DNA of 64,000 nucleotides from Flaviaestuariibacter sp. (GTDB lineage Bacteria; Bacteroidota; Bacteroidia; Chitinophagales; Chitinophagaceae). Shown piece by piece: positions 17,092 to 24,533 of the stretch (position 1 is its first letter; each line of letters begins with the position of its first letter). Under the pieces are notes generated by a model, which saw only the letters and a program-made list of their open reading frames with translations, was not told the DNA's origin and made no database searches. Location: positions 212,754 through 276,753 of the forward strand of contig JAOQAI010000017.1 in the NCBI GenBank assembly GCA_025963645.1, in the 5' to 3' direction. Made by a program: the position numbers and the translations under genes.

Positions 17092-17790
17092 TTAAATTAT
17101 TTTAACTTCTGTTCTTCTGTTTTTTTGCTTTCCTTCTGGTGAATTATTTTCTGCTACTGGATATTTTGATCCAAAGCCCTTTGAAATTATTCTTTTTTGA
17201 TCTATACCTTTCTTAATTAGGTATGCCCTTACAGACTCTGCTCTTTTTTCAGACAAGGTCAGGTTATCAGTAATATTCCCACTATTGTCTGTATGGCCAC
17301 CTATTTCGTATTGTTCATTCATTCTGGTCTTCATGTAGGCGGCAATCTCATCAAGTTGTTTAAAGGAAGTTGTTTTTATTGTGGATTTTCCGTTATCAAA
17401 ATAAACATGCTTTAGAGTATAAACTTTAGCTGGCTCAAAGATTACATCGATCCCAATAGATTTAAGAGCTTGGTCACCTTTACGTAATAAAGGGGTTTCA
17501 AAATCGCTATACTCCACAGTATCAGTCATAGTCTGAATACGAATGCTATAATTTTCTCCCGGGTTTAAATAGATAGAAAACTTGCCTTGAGCATCAGTTC
17601 TATTGCTTAGCAATGAATGTGTTCTTTTGTTTAGGAAAAGTATTTCTTCTCCGGCTAATGGTAGTTCTTTTGAATTCATTACAGACACGTTCACCTGGAT
17701 TTTTTGCGTAAATACTTCAGGTTTTGGGACTTGTGCGAAACAAGTATGGCTAATAGTAATGATTAGAATAAATTGGAAAAGCTTATACAT
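17092..17790 (-). CDS. OmpA-family outer membrane/peptidoglycan-binding protein
   Basis: A 232-residue protein with a signal peptide (LFQFILIITISHTCFA), a beta-sandwich, carboxypeptidase-regulatory-like section (about residues 30-110; GEEILFLNKRTHSLLSNRTD), and a C-terminal OmpA domain with the peptidoglycan-binding IGGHTDNSGN and LSEKRAESVRAYL motifs. It lacks the usual N-terminal porin barrel. It is divergent from the caspase-TPR gene with a 125-nt shared region containing a perfect palindrome. Both genes are AT-rich compared with their flanks, so they probably arrived together. A role in anchoring or sensing at the cell wall is inferred. Confidence 0.85.
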   Translation of the reverse strand: MYKLFQFILIITISHTCFAQVPKPEVFTQKIQVNVSVMNSKELPLAGEEILFLNKRTHSLLSNRTDAQGKFSIYLNPGENYSIRIQTMTDTVEYSDFETPLLRKGDQALKSIGIDVIFEPAKVYTLKHVYFDNGKSTIKTTSFKQLDEIAAYMKTRMNEQYEIGGHTDNSGNITDNLTLSEKRAESVRAYLIKKGIDQKRIISKGFGSKYPVAENNSPEGKQKNRRTEVKII

Positions 17791-17846
17791 GATTTTTTTC
17801 TAAAGAAAAAGAAACTAAATAACAAGATTGAAAATTTCTGATTTCA

Positions 17847-17862
17847 TGTAACGTTCGTTACA
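17847..17862. promoter_or_regulatory. 16-bp palindrome between the divergent OmpA and caspase genes
   Basis: TGTAACG-TT-CGTTACA, a perfect 7-bp inverted repeat with 2-nt spacer, 56 nt from the OmpA start and 53 nt from the caspase start. A near-central palindrome in a divergent promoter region suits a dimeric repressor or activator binding both promoters. No regulator gene is adjacent. Confidence 0.5.
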
Positions 17863-17915
17863 AAAATCTATATTTACTTTAGATAATACCTTTCTATTTA
17901 CCAAAACAAGGCACT

Positions 17916-19631
17916 GTGCATAATTCTAAATACTTCTTTGGGGTAATTAAAACTATTCTGCTGCTTCTGATCTCAGCTACCGTTTATTCTCAAACTAAAA
18001 AAGGCACTATTGTTTCTAATGGTGTGCAGAAACAAGGTAAAACATATGCTCTTATTATTGGTGTAGCCGACTATCATCAGTTGCCAAAACTTGATTATGC
18101 TCCTGCAGATGCTTTAGCCTTCCAAGATTACTTATTAAAAGATCAGAAACTTCCTAAGGAAAATGTTTTTTGTTTCACCAATGAAACAGCTACATACATT
18201 AATATTTTCGACAAGCTATATCTTATCAATGATTCTCTTCAGCCTGGTGATTGCTTTATCTTCTACTTTTCAGGTCATGGAGATTGGGAATCGAAAATTT
18301 CTGATAACTCCCTTCTTTTATTAAGCAAAGCTCCTGCTAAAAATTATTTGCGCTACCCAGACCAATATCTTGATTGCCAAAAGATAAATGAGTTCATAAA
18401 AAGGATATCAGAACGAGACATCAAGGCTGTTTTAATTGCAGATGCTTGCCATTCTGGGAATTTGAGCGGTGGTACAGCTGGCGCAGAAACTACTAATCTA
18501 CAATTGAAAAAGGGATGGAAAAATGAGATTCGCATTCTTTCCTGTATGCCAGATGAAGTTTCTTTTGAAGATAAGCGTTGGGGCGGTGGCAGAGGCGTAT
18601 TCTCATACTACTTAACCGAGGGATTGAAAGGAATGACCCGTAAAGAAGCAGGGGAAGGATTTGATTTGACTATGGGGTAGCTAAGAAGCTATTTAGAAGA
18701 AAATATTAGAAGAGAAACAAATGATAAACAAAATCCATTATTCGACGGAGATTCTAGATTAATAATGGCACGAGTAGATAAAAGAGCCTCTATAAAAGAA
18801 GCAATCAATAAAGCTTACAATGACAATAATAGTTTAGCAAGAGCAAAAGGAAATATTGACACTACTAGTCTTGCCTATAAAACAACACTTAGCCAATTCG
18901 AACAAGCAGTAGCTAGGCAACATCTTGCAAAACCTTTTGAAAATTCTGCATTTGCCTATTATAAACAGTTGCTTCGAAGTGCTCCAGATCATTATTTAGA
19001 TGTGCAAAGGAATCAACTTTTAAATGCAATTCAAAGCCATTTTCAACAGTACTCTGAAAGATTTTATGACGAACTCGGATACTCTGAAGAAGAATTGGAA
19101 CAGATTAAAATCGAGTTAGAAGCAGGTATGCAACTCACAGCTAAGAAAGTTCTGGTCCGTAATAGTTTTTATAGTAAAAAATTATTCATAGATGCCTGTC
19201 TTATAACCTACAAAGGACAACATGGCTATTCTACGAAACTGCTTAGAAGTCAACTACAAAGCGCTGCGGACTCATTAGAAAAAGCAGTTAAGCTTACTCC
19301 TCATGATCCTAAACTATATCGTAAGCTGAGCGATTGTTATCTTGACATGAACCCTCAAAAGGCAATCGAGTTCCTAAAAGTCTATACAGGTTTGTTGCCA
19401 AAAGATGGCTCGGCTTATAATGCTTTAGGCATTGGGTATTATTCCACGAATGAATTTAATAGTGCTGTAATCGCTTTTGAAAAGGCTATCAATCTTGCTC
19501 CCGAAATTGGCAAATACTACTATAATCTTGGCATGTGCTATCAAAAGATGGGACGCCAAGGCGATGCAGATATGTACTTCAAAAAGTCAAAAAATATTAA
19601 GCAATCCATCGCGAATGATGATTATCAATAA
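17916..19631 (+). pseudogene. Caspase-like (C14) protease with TPR C-terminus, interrupted by an in-frame TAG
   Basis: One reading frame from GTG 17916 to 19631 broken only by TAG at 18678-18680. The part before the stop (254 residues) has a signal-like hydrophobic start and a C14 peptidase domain (about 45-250) with catalytic His in FSGHGDWE (H121) and Cys in IADACHSG (C178). Directly after the TAG the same frame reads LRSYLEENIRRETNDKQNPL, the normal end of the C14 domain, and continues through about three TPRs (for example YNALGIGYYSTNEFNSAVIAF). The codon at the stop was probably GAG (Glu), as in a TLGEL-type motif. It could be a nonsense-mutated gene, two functional halves (the second could restart at ATG 18765), a suppressed stop, or a sequencing error. 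Composition is AT-rich like the OmpA neighbour. Confidence 0.8.
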
Positions 19632-19759
19632 GGGAGAAAGGCAGTATCGCGATAAGAAATGATCTTAGCGCAATCTTTTCAATTAGCATCGTACATTCCC
19701 AACTTCTGAGAATGCGGGACGTGCAAACCATCCCCATTATCCATAATTCTTACATTCTT

Positions 19760-19885
19760 TCCTTTGGCGGAACACGAAATAACCATCTTTAAGATAAAGC
19801 TCATGTCAACCGTGAGCCGGCTAATCAGTTGGGACATGGGTTGCCGAGCGCCATACGGTTATACGTTTCAAGATAAACCTGAGCC
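19760..19885 (-). pseudogene. Degraded 3' end of a prolyl oligopeptidase-like gene
   Basis: The minus strand reads GARQPMSQLISRLTVDMSFI, close to the C-terminus of the intact prolyl oligopeptidase in this window (GAQESTADLISRFTDTMSFI, its last 35 residues at 24534-24660). The DNA from about 19795 to 19830 matches that gene at roughly 80% by eye. Upstream, where the conserved Ser/Asp/His region should be, the frame breaks down with stops. It looks like the relic of a second copy. The remaining similarity is short, so the call is tentative. Confidence 0.4.
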
Positions 19886-19974
19886 GAATCGTATGTCGCT
19901 CACCTCGTTAGTCTTCACAACCAGAGCCTCGACCTTTTTACCTCGCCGTCCACCAAAAAGCTATCCTTCTACCC

Positions 19975-20226
19975 CAAGCAGGCCGGCGAATACCCAAAAA
20001 TGCTCGCCGCTTAGCTTCCGAAGCCCACCCGGCAGGCAAAAAGGGTAAGCGCTTAACTAAAAAGGCTGCCGCCTCACCTTAAAAGGGTAAGCGCCTAACC
20101 AAATAAGCTAAGCGGATACCTAAAAAGGCTAAGCCGGCAGCTTCGGAAGCTAAGCCCGCAACCAAATAAGCTAAGGGACCACCTGAAAAGGTTAAGCCCG
20201 CAGCTTCCGGGGTTAAGCGTTGACCC
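19975..20226. repeat. Four degenerate 63-bp tandem repeats
   Basis: Copies start at about 19975, 20038, 20101 and 20164. The last two begin AAATAAGCTAAG and share CCTxAAAAGGxTAAGCC and GCAGCTTCxGxxGxTAAG blocks at the same offsets; the first two are more diverged. The unit is a multiple of three. In one plus frame it reads Lys/Ala/Pro-rich (KKAKPAASEAKPATK) but with a TAA per unit, like a decayed H1-type basic repeat. No intact gene spans it. Together with the relic at 19760 it fills most of the 680 nt between the caspase gene and the next gene. Confidence 0.65.
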
Positions 20227-20273
20227 TTTTTGGTTATCGGGGGCTTAATCTTTATGATACGCCACCCAAAGAG

Positions 20274-20305
20274 CGAAAAAAACCGCATCGGTAAGATGCG
20301 GTTTT
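20274..20305 (-). terminator. Terminator of the 20.3-20.8 kb gene
   Basis: On the minus strand, a 9-bp stem (AACCGCATC with GATGCGGTT, arms 20295-20303 and 20281-20289), 5-nt loop and a T6 run. It lies just after the stop codon at 20311. Confidence 0.85.
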
Positions 20306-20310
20306 AGGGT

Positions 20311-20813
20311 TTAGGATTGCTGCTGCGGCTGCAGTGGCGGCGCATCCGGTGCGGCTGCTTTTCGCTGACGGCTCGGAAAACGCTGCTTCAGGTCGTCGGC
20401 AATGGCGCGGGCACCCGGTATGCCCTGTTCAGCGGCGCGCTGTACGCTGTTGTAATACATTAAAGCCGCGGTGTAAGCTTCGCTGCCGCTTACCATGGCC
20501 GTGTCGGCCGCATTGTCGTACACCTGCTGCAGAAGGTTGGTGAGCGGGAAAAGCCCTTTGATGTTGCCAAAGTCCACCTGCAGCTCCTCTGCCGACATAA
20601 AGCCGGGAACGAACTCCGGGTTGGTGGTTACATACTCCGTCACCTTTTCTACAAAGGGAGCTGTCTTGTCGCCCATCTTCAGCATGGTTTTGCGCTCCTC
20701 GTCGCTAAGCGCCACGACATAGGGCGCCAGCTCAGTGCGGATCGCTTCAAATGGGTTTTAGCAGAAAGAAGAACAGCGGGGGGAATGGTTTGGGCAGCTT
20801 TGTTTTGTGCCAT
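20311..20813 (-). pseudogene. Conserved hypothetical gene with a frameshift near its 5' end
   Basis: The ATG at 20813 opens MAQNKAAQTIPPAVLLSAKT; from about 20750 the natural continuation lies in another frame, reading NPFEAIRTELAPYVVALSDE and on to residue Ser at 20311. The two pieces together resemble a family of about 150-170-residue Bacteroidota proteins of unknown function with a KMGDKTAPFVEKV core. The shift lies near homopolymers (a GGGTTTT run and a G6 run at 20777-20783), so a single-base indel, real or from sequencing, explains it. The piece from the internal ATG at 20715 (134 residues) might still be translated. The tail is rich in Pro, Ala and Gln. A clear terminator follows. Confidence 0.7.
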
Positions 20814-20903
20814 AAACAGAAGTTTTAAAATGAGTATAAAATTGTTGACACCCAAAATTATTACTCTAATTAAATACAAACAAGAGAGGAAATACGGTAG
20901 GGA

Positions 20904-20940
20904 AACTACGGGAAAAAGGGGTAGTAGAACTACGGGAAAA
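20904..20940. promoter_or_regulatory. Direct repeat AACTACGGGAAAA upstream of the frameshifted gene
   Basis: Two perfect 13-bp copies at 20904-20916 and 20928-20940 (24-nt period), with a related AATACGG at 20890. They lie about 100 nt upstream of the ATG at 20813 (minus strand), where an activator site could be. The role is conjectural. Confidence 0.3.
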
Positions 20941-21049
20941 GGTCTTTTATGTCAGCTTATTTATCCATTGAAAAGAAAAGAAGGGGGTGTCAGGCAATGA
21001 GTGGATTGCTTTACACGAGAACACCAAAAAACGGTCAGCAAAGCCCTTG

Positions 21050-21460
21050 CTACGCCCCGTTAAGCAGCATCCACGATGTGCCAAACTTATCCCGCAGCAT
21101 GGCAAAGCGGTTGGCAAAGCCCGTCTTCTCCATCTTCATAAAGATCTCGCCGCCAGCGGAAAGCAGGCTGTAGATCGCCTCCGCTTTCTCCGCCGTGGCA
21201 AGCCGCAGCGTAAGGTAGGCGCTGCGCATAGGCTCCGCACCGGGCACATCGGCGCCCCTTACTATTGTACCGCCGATCTCCATTACGGCATGAAGAATGG
21301 GTGCCTTCCACTCTTCCGGGAAATTGGGTGGCGGTTGCTGGTGCACCGATAGCATGGTTATTTTCCCGCCCAGGTGCTGCTCGTAAAACCGGAAGGCTTC
21401 TTCGCAATGACCCGGGTAGTTGATGTAGATGTCAAGCTTCACTATTCCATCGGTATTCAT
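21050..21460 (-). CDS. VOC-family protein, PhnB-like
   Basis: A 136-residue vicinal-oxygen-chelate fold protein. The opening (IYINYPGHCEEAFRFYEQHL followed by a Gly-Gly) and the end (MLRDKFGTSWMLL) fit the PhnB-like glyoxalase subfamily, in which two beta-alpha-beta modules form a small metal- or ligand-binding cup. Such proteins are usually dimers with poorly known substrates; several act in antibiotic or aldehyde resistance, but nothing here decides. It starts at an ATG at 21460, and no neighbour suggests a pathway. Confidence 0.85.
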   Translation of the reverse strand: MNTDGIVKLDIYINYPGHCEEAFRFYEQHLGGKITMLSVHQQPPPNFPEEWKAPILHAVMEIGGTIVRGADVPGAEPMRSAYLTLRLATAEKAEAIYSLLSAGGEIFMKMEKTGFANRFAMLRDKFGTSWMLLNGA

Positions 21461-21499
21461 GATCCTTATTGTTTATGTTAGTCAGTATATATCCTTCTA

Positions 21500-22666
21500 T
21501 TACAGGTATCGCAGCCACCAGGCCTTATGAGCGGCTTTATAGCGGTAAAACCAGCGGCACGGAAAGTACAGCGCCAGGACAACAGCTATCCAAACGAGGT
21601 ACACCACGGGTAAGGAGAATCCAAAGTCCGCGGGCCGGAATAAGAAAGGTGACCGCGGATCATTGATCTCGGCGGTCGTATGACCCGTCAGGAAAAAAGC
21701 AAGGATGATAAGAATACGTGCCAGGAAAAAGTGAAGGATATAATAGAAGAAAGGCACTTTGCCGTAAACGCTGACAAATCGCTGCACACCCGAACCGGTC
21801 CATTTAAAAAGACCGAGTAGTATGAGGGCAGGTCCTAAGGTCATGGTCAAAAACTGCAGGGAGGGCGGGTACTTGGTGGTATTCAGGAATGACAGGATCG
21901 TTTGCCCGGTGCGCTCATAGGCTTTCCAGGGGGACGGATCGCCATAGCCGTTAAGGATGCGCAAGAGGAGGAAGCAAGCCACCAGTCCCAACCCGGTGAG
22001 CAGCACCGTTCTCTTATTGGCAATATGCCTGGCGAACCAATAACCGAGGAGCATGACGCCGGTCCACGGAAGGATGGCATAGAAAAAGCCGACGAGATGA
22101 GTGGCATCAAGGGGCATTATGACCCGTCCGGTAAAAAGGATATTCAGCAACTTACCCCCTGCGCTGCCGGAAGGAGGAACGAGTGAAAACAGGTTATATC
22201 CAAAGAAAAGGAGCACACCCAGCGGCAATACGATCCGCTCCGATAGCCGGATGATCAATCCCAGCAGGATCATAGACCACCCGATAGCCCACAGCACCGT
22301 GAGCATGATGAAGTGGTACCCCGGGTTGAAGGTGAGGAGAAAGGACATGATGACAAGGTCGACCACCACCAGCCAAAACCCCCGCTTGACCAGGAAAAGA
22401 CTGATCTCCGATTTCGTCTTGTGGCGGGAAGATAGATAGGCGGATACACCGGAAAGAAAAACAAAGACCGGCGCACAGAAATGCGTGATCCAGCGGGTGA
22501 AGAAGAGGGCGGGTGTGGTGGTAGCCGGGTCCAAGGGATCGGCGGTCTGGGCGGTGATGTGAAAAAAATCGCGGACATGATCCAGCGCCATGATGATCAT
22601 GATAAGTCCCCGTAAAAAGTCAATGGCCTGGATGCGGTTTCGTTCCCCGTTGTTCAAGTCGGTCAT
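21500..22666 (-). CDS. DUF1624 / heparan-alpha-glucosaminide N-acetyltransferase-like membrane protein
   Basis: A 388-residue multi-pass inner-membrane protein of the DUF1624/YeiB-like acyltransferase group. The N-terminus has the hallmark RIQAIDFLRGLIMIIMALDH with the conserved Asp-x-x-Arg-Gly and Asp-His, and the hydrophobic profile suggests ten or more helices. Family members move acetyl or acyl groups across the membrane to sugars; the target here is unknown. The ATG at 22666 (MTDLNNGE) is preferred over the in-frame TTG at 22690. It lies downstream of the esterase gene on the same strand, but a 145-nt gap with a hairpin separates them. Confidence 0.85.
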   Translation of the reverse strand: MTDLNNGERNRIQAIDFLRGLIMIIMALDHVRDFFHITAQTADPLDPATTTPALFFTRWITHFCAPVFVFLSGVSAYLSSRHKTKSEISLFLVKRGFWLVVVDLVIMSFLLTFNPGYHFIMLTVLWAIGWSMILLGLIIRLSERIVLPLGVLLFFGYNLFSLVPPSGSAGGKLLNILFTGRVIMPLDATHLVGFFYAILPWTGVMLLGYWFARHIANKRTVLLTGLGLVACFLLLRILNGYGDPSPWKAYERTGQTILSFLNTTKYPPSLQFLTMTLGPALILLGLFKWTGSGVQRFVSVYGKVPFFYYILHFFLARILIILAFFLTGHTTAEINDPRSPFLFRPADFGFSLPVVYLVWIAVVLALYFPCRWFYRYKAAHKAWWLRYL

Positions 22667-22727
22667 AGAAATGGTTTTAAGCTTTGTCAAATTATCGCTG
22701 CCCGTTGCCGGAACCTATCTCAAAAAA

Positions 22728-22764
22728 ACCCTTCGTCAAGCTCAGGCTGACAAAGGCGAAGGGT
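22728..22764. repeat. REP-like hairpin CTTCG-GCTCAGGCTGAC
   Basis: ACCCTTCG at 22728-22735 pairs with CGAAGGGT at 22757-22764 around TCAAGCTCAGGCTGACAAAGG. The element belongs to the same dispersed family as 13991-14019 and the segment near 26788 (CCTAAGCCTGACGAAG). It may double as a terminator for the esterase gene on the minus strand, since an A-rich run on the plus strand gives a T tract there. Confidence 0.6.
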
Positions 22765-22811
22765 ATACGTTTCGCCGGGGCTCAACGTGACAATTTTGCG
22801 ATCGGCTCTAC

Positions 22812-23654
22812 TTATTTTTTCAGTTTTGGATACATGGCTTCAAATGCCCAGTACACCGCTTTATGCAATATCGTTCCATGGTCCTCCGCGGGGAAGTACT
22901 GAAAGCTAACCTTTAGATTCTTCTTCTGCGATTTCCGGAGCAGGTTTACCAGCTGGCGGGAGTCGGCTTCCATCACCGGCCCTTCCTTTCCCACGGCGAC
23001 CGCTACCGTAACCGGGGCCCTGAAGCCGGAAGCGGTCACTTTGGATTGCACCTTAAGCAGGCTTTCCTTATCCCACCATAAGCTTGGGCTGACGATGATA
23101 TAGTGGGTAAAGAGCTCGGGCTTTTTAAATAAGATCTCGGTTGCCAGCAGCCCGCCCAGCGACTGGCCAATAATGGTTTTGGAGGAAGTGGTCTTATATT
23201 CCCTTTGAATGAAGGGCTGCAGCTCTTCCCCGATATACCGCATGAAGGCTTGGGATCCACCGGTAGTGGGAAAGTCCTTCCGGTCTTTTTCGATGGTAGT
23301 GGGGTAGGTAAAATCTCTTCTGCGGTCCGTGTTGGCAATGCCTACCAGTATAGAAGCGGGCAGCTGCGCCACCCAGGGAAAGTTGGCGAACTGCATCAGC
23401 CCGGCAATATGAATAAAGTCTTCATCGGCAGAGCCATCCAGCAAATAGACAACCGGGTAGTTGATGCTGTCTTTCGCATCGTAACCAGCAGGCAAATAAA
23501 TATTCACCACCCGCTTCTCTCCCAGCAGTTTCGAAGGAAGTTCGATGGTGGTGCCGAGGATAAAGGGGGATCGCTTGACAGCGGCGGTACTGTCCTGTCC
23601 AAACAAAGCGAGGCAAAAGAAAAAAGAAGCAAAAAGGGTAAGGGAGTATTTCAT
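22812..23654 (-). CDS. Exported alpha/beta-hydrolase, esterase D / Fes-like
   Basis: A 280-residue secreted esterase. After a signal peptide (LTLFASFFFCLALFGQ) comes the putative-esterase (esterase D, IroE/Fes-like) fold. The nucleophile Ser lies in IIGQSLGGLLATEILFK (GxSxGG); a Ser-Pro-Ser-Leu-Trp-Trp motif follows it, as in siderophore esterases; and the catalytic His is likely in AEDHGTILHKAVYWAFEAM. Possible substrates are ferric-enterobactin-type trilactones or acylated sugars. No siderophore genes are nearby, so the substrate stays open. Confidence 0.85.
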   Translation of the reverse strand: MKYSLTLFASFFFCLALFGQDSTAAVKRSPFILGTTIELPSKLLGEKRVVNIYLPAGYDAKDSINYPVVYLLDGSADEDFIHIAGLMQFANFPWVAQLPASILVGIANTDRRRDFTYPTTIEKDRKDFPTTGGSQAFMRYIGEELQPFIQREYKTTSSKTIIGQSLGGLLATEILFKKPELFTHYIIVSPSLWWDKESLLKVQSKVTASGFRAPVTVAVAVGKEGPVMEADSRQLVNLLRKSQKKNLKVSFQYFPAEDHGTILHKAVYWAFEAMYPKLKK

Positions 23655-23676
23655 AAAGCGAGTTCTTAAAAAGTTA

Positions 23677-24387
23677 TCAGGTGGGGATGTATACCTTTCC
23701 AGTAACGGTCGCTACAGTTGCATTATTTGCAACACGTATCCAGCGCAGGTTAATAAGGCAGATCCACAACAGGAAATAAAGAAACGTGATCTTTTGCACT
23801 ACCGGTAAATAGTACATCAGGTTATTGCCATAGTAAAGAAGATTATTCAGCCCGATAAGTACCAGCACAAGAAGCCCCATGTACAGCAATCGGGTCCATC
23901 CTAATTTCTTTAAACCAATCAACGTACCGGCGAGGGCAATTAACCCAAACCCGCCAGCTACATTAATAATGGTATCATGCAGCCCGGTGAAGAGGAAGGC
24001 CCCGATCGTCATTGCCAGAAAACCGGAAGCCTGAATAAGCCGCCGCGTTCCTCTTCTCAAATCAGCCCGAACAGGAAAGGTGAACCAGAAGATGACCAGG
24101 GTAAGACTTAGTACACCCATGGCAGCAAAAGCTATGGGTTGCGCCGCATTGTGCCGGCCGTTAATAGCGGTATCGCTTAAAAGATTGCACCAGTAGTTTT
24201 GTGACCAGCTAAAGCCCCCGGAACTTTTGTTTAGATAATTGCCCCCGGGGTAATACTGTGTAGCGATAAAATAAAGCACCATAAACAAACCGCATCCTAA
24301 AAGCGGCAATAGCTGCCAAAAAAAGTACCATCGTTTACGGGCTATGCTTATCAAGCGTTTAATGTTTTTAAAATTTATGTATTGCAA
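23677..24387 (-). CDS. Multi-pass membrane protein, DUF998-like
   Basis: A 236-residue protein with about seven hydrophobic helices. The first loop (YYPGGNYLNKSSGGFSWSQN then YWCNLLSD) and the paired helices that follow recall DUF998 membrane proteins, in which an Asn-x-x-Ser-Asp motif ends the first extracytoplasmic loop. The start codon is TTG at 24387; no ATG is available until residue 37, inside the first helix, so TTG is accepted. It lies 22 nt upstream of the esterase gene on the same strand and may be co-transcribed with it. The function is unknown. Confidence 0.65.
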   Translation of the reverse strand: MQYINFKNIKRLISIARKRWYFFWQLLPLLGCGLFMVLYFIATQYYPGGNYLNKSSGGFSWSQNYWCNLLSDTAINGRHNAAQPIAFAAMGVLSLTLVIFWFTFPVRADLRRGTRRLIQASGFLAMTIGAFLFTGLHDTIINVAGGFGLIALAGTLIGLKKLGWTRLLYMGLLVLVLIGLNNLLYYGNNLMYYLPVVQKITFLYFLLWICLINLRWIRVANNATVATVTGKVYIPT

Positions 24388-24533
24388 AATCTCAGTTGAA
24401 GGGAAATTGAATTAAAAAATCTTTATTGAGCAATTACAGATTTTCTAAAACTAAAACAGTTGCAATTAAGTTAGATAATTGGATGACTCCCGGTACAGAA
24501 TACTGAGGTAGATTGACTAATCTCATTTTCTGT

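Noticed and set aside
19764..20048. Plus-strand frame of 94 codons
   Set aside because: It runs across the antisense of the peptidase relic and the first 63-bp repeat; no coherent protein family and abnormal Pro/Arg/Ser content.
20079..20288. Minus-strand 69-codon frame with an EAAGL...LAYLV repeat
   Set aside because: The apparent protein repeat is only the 63-bp DNA repeat read in reverse; it runs into the terminator and has no independent support.
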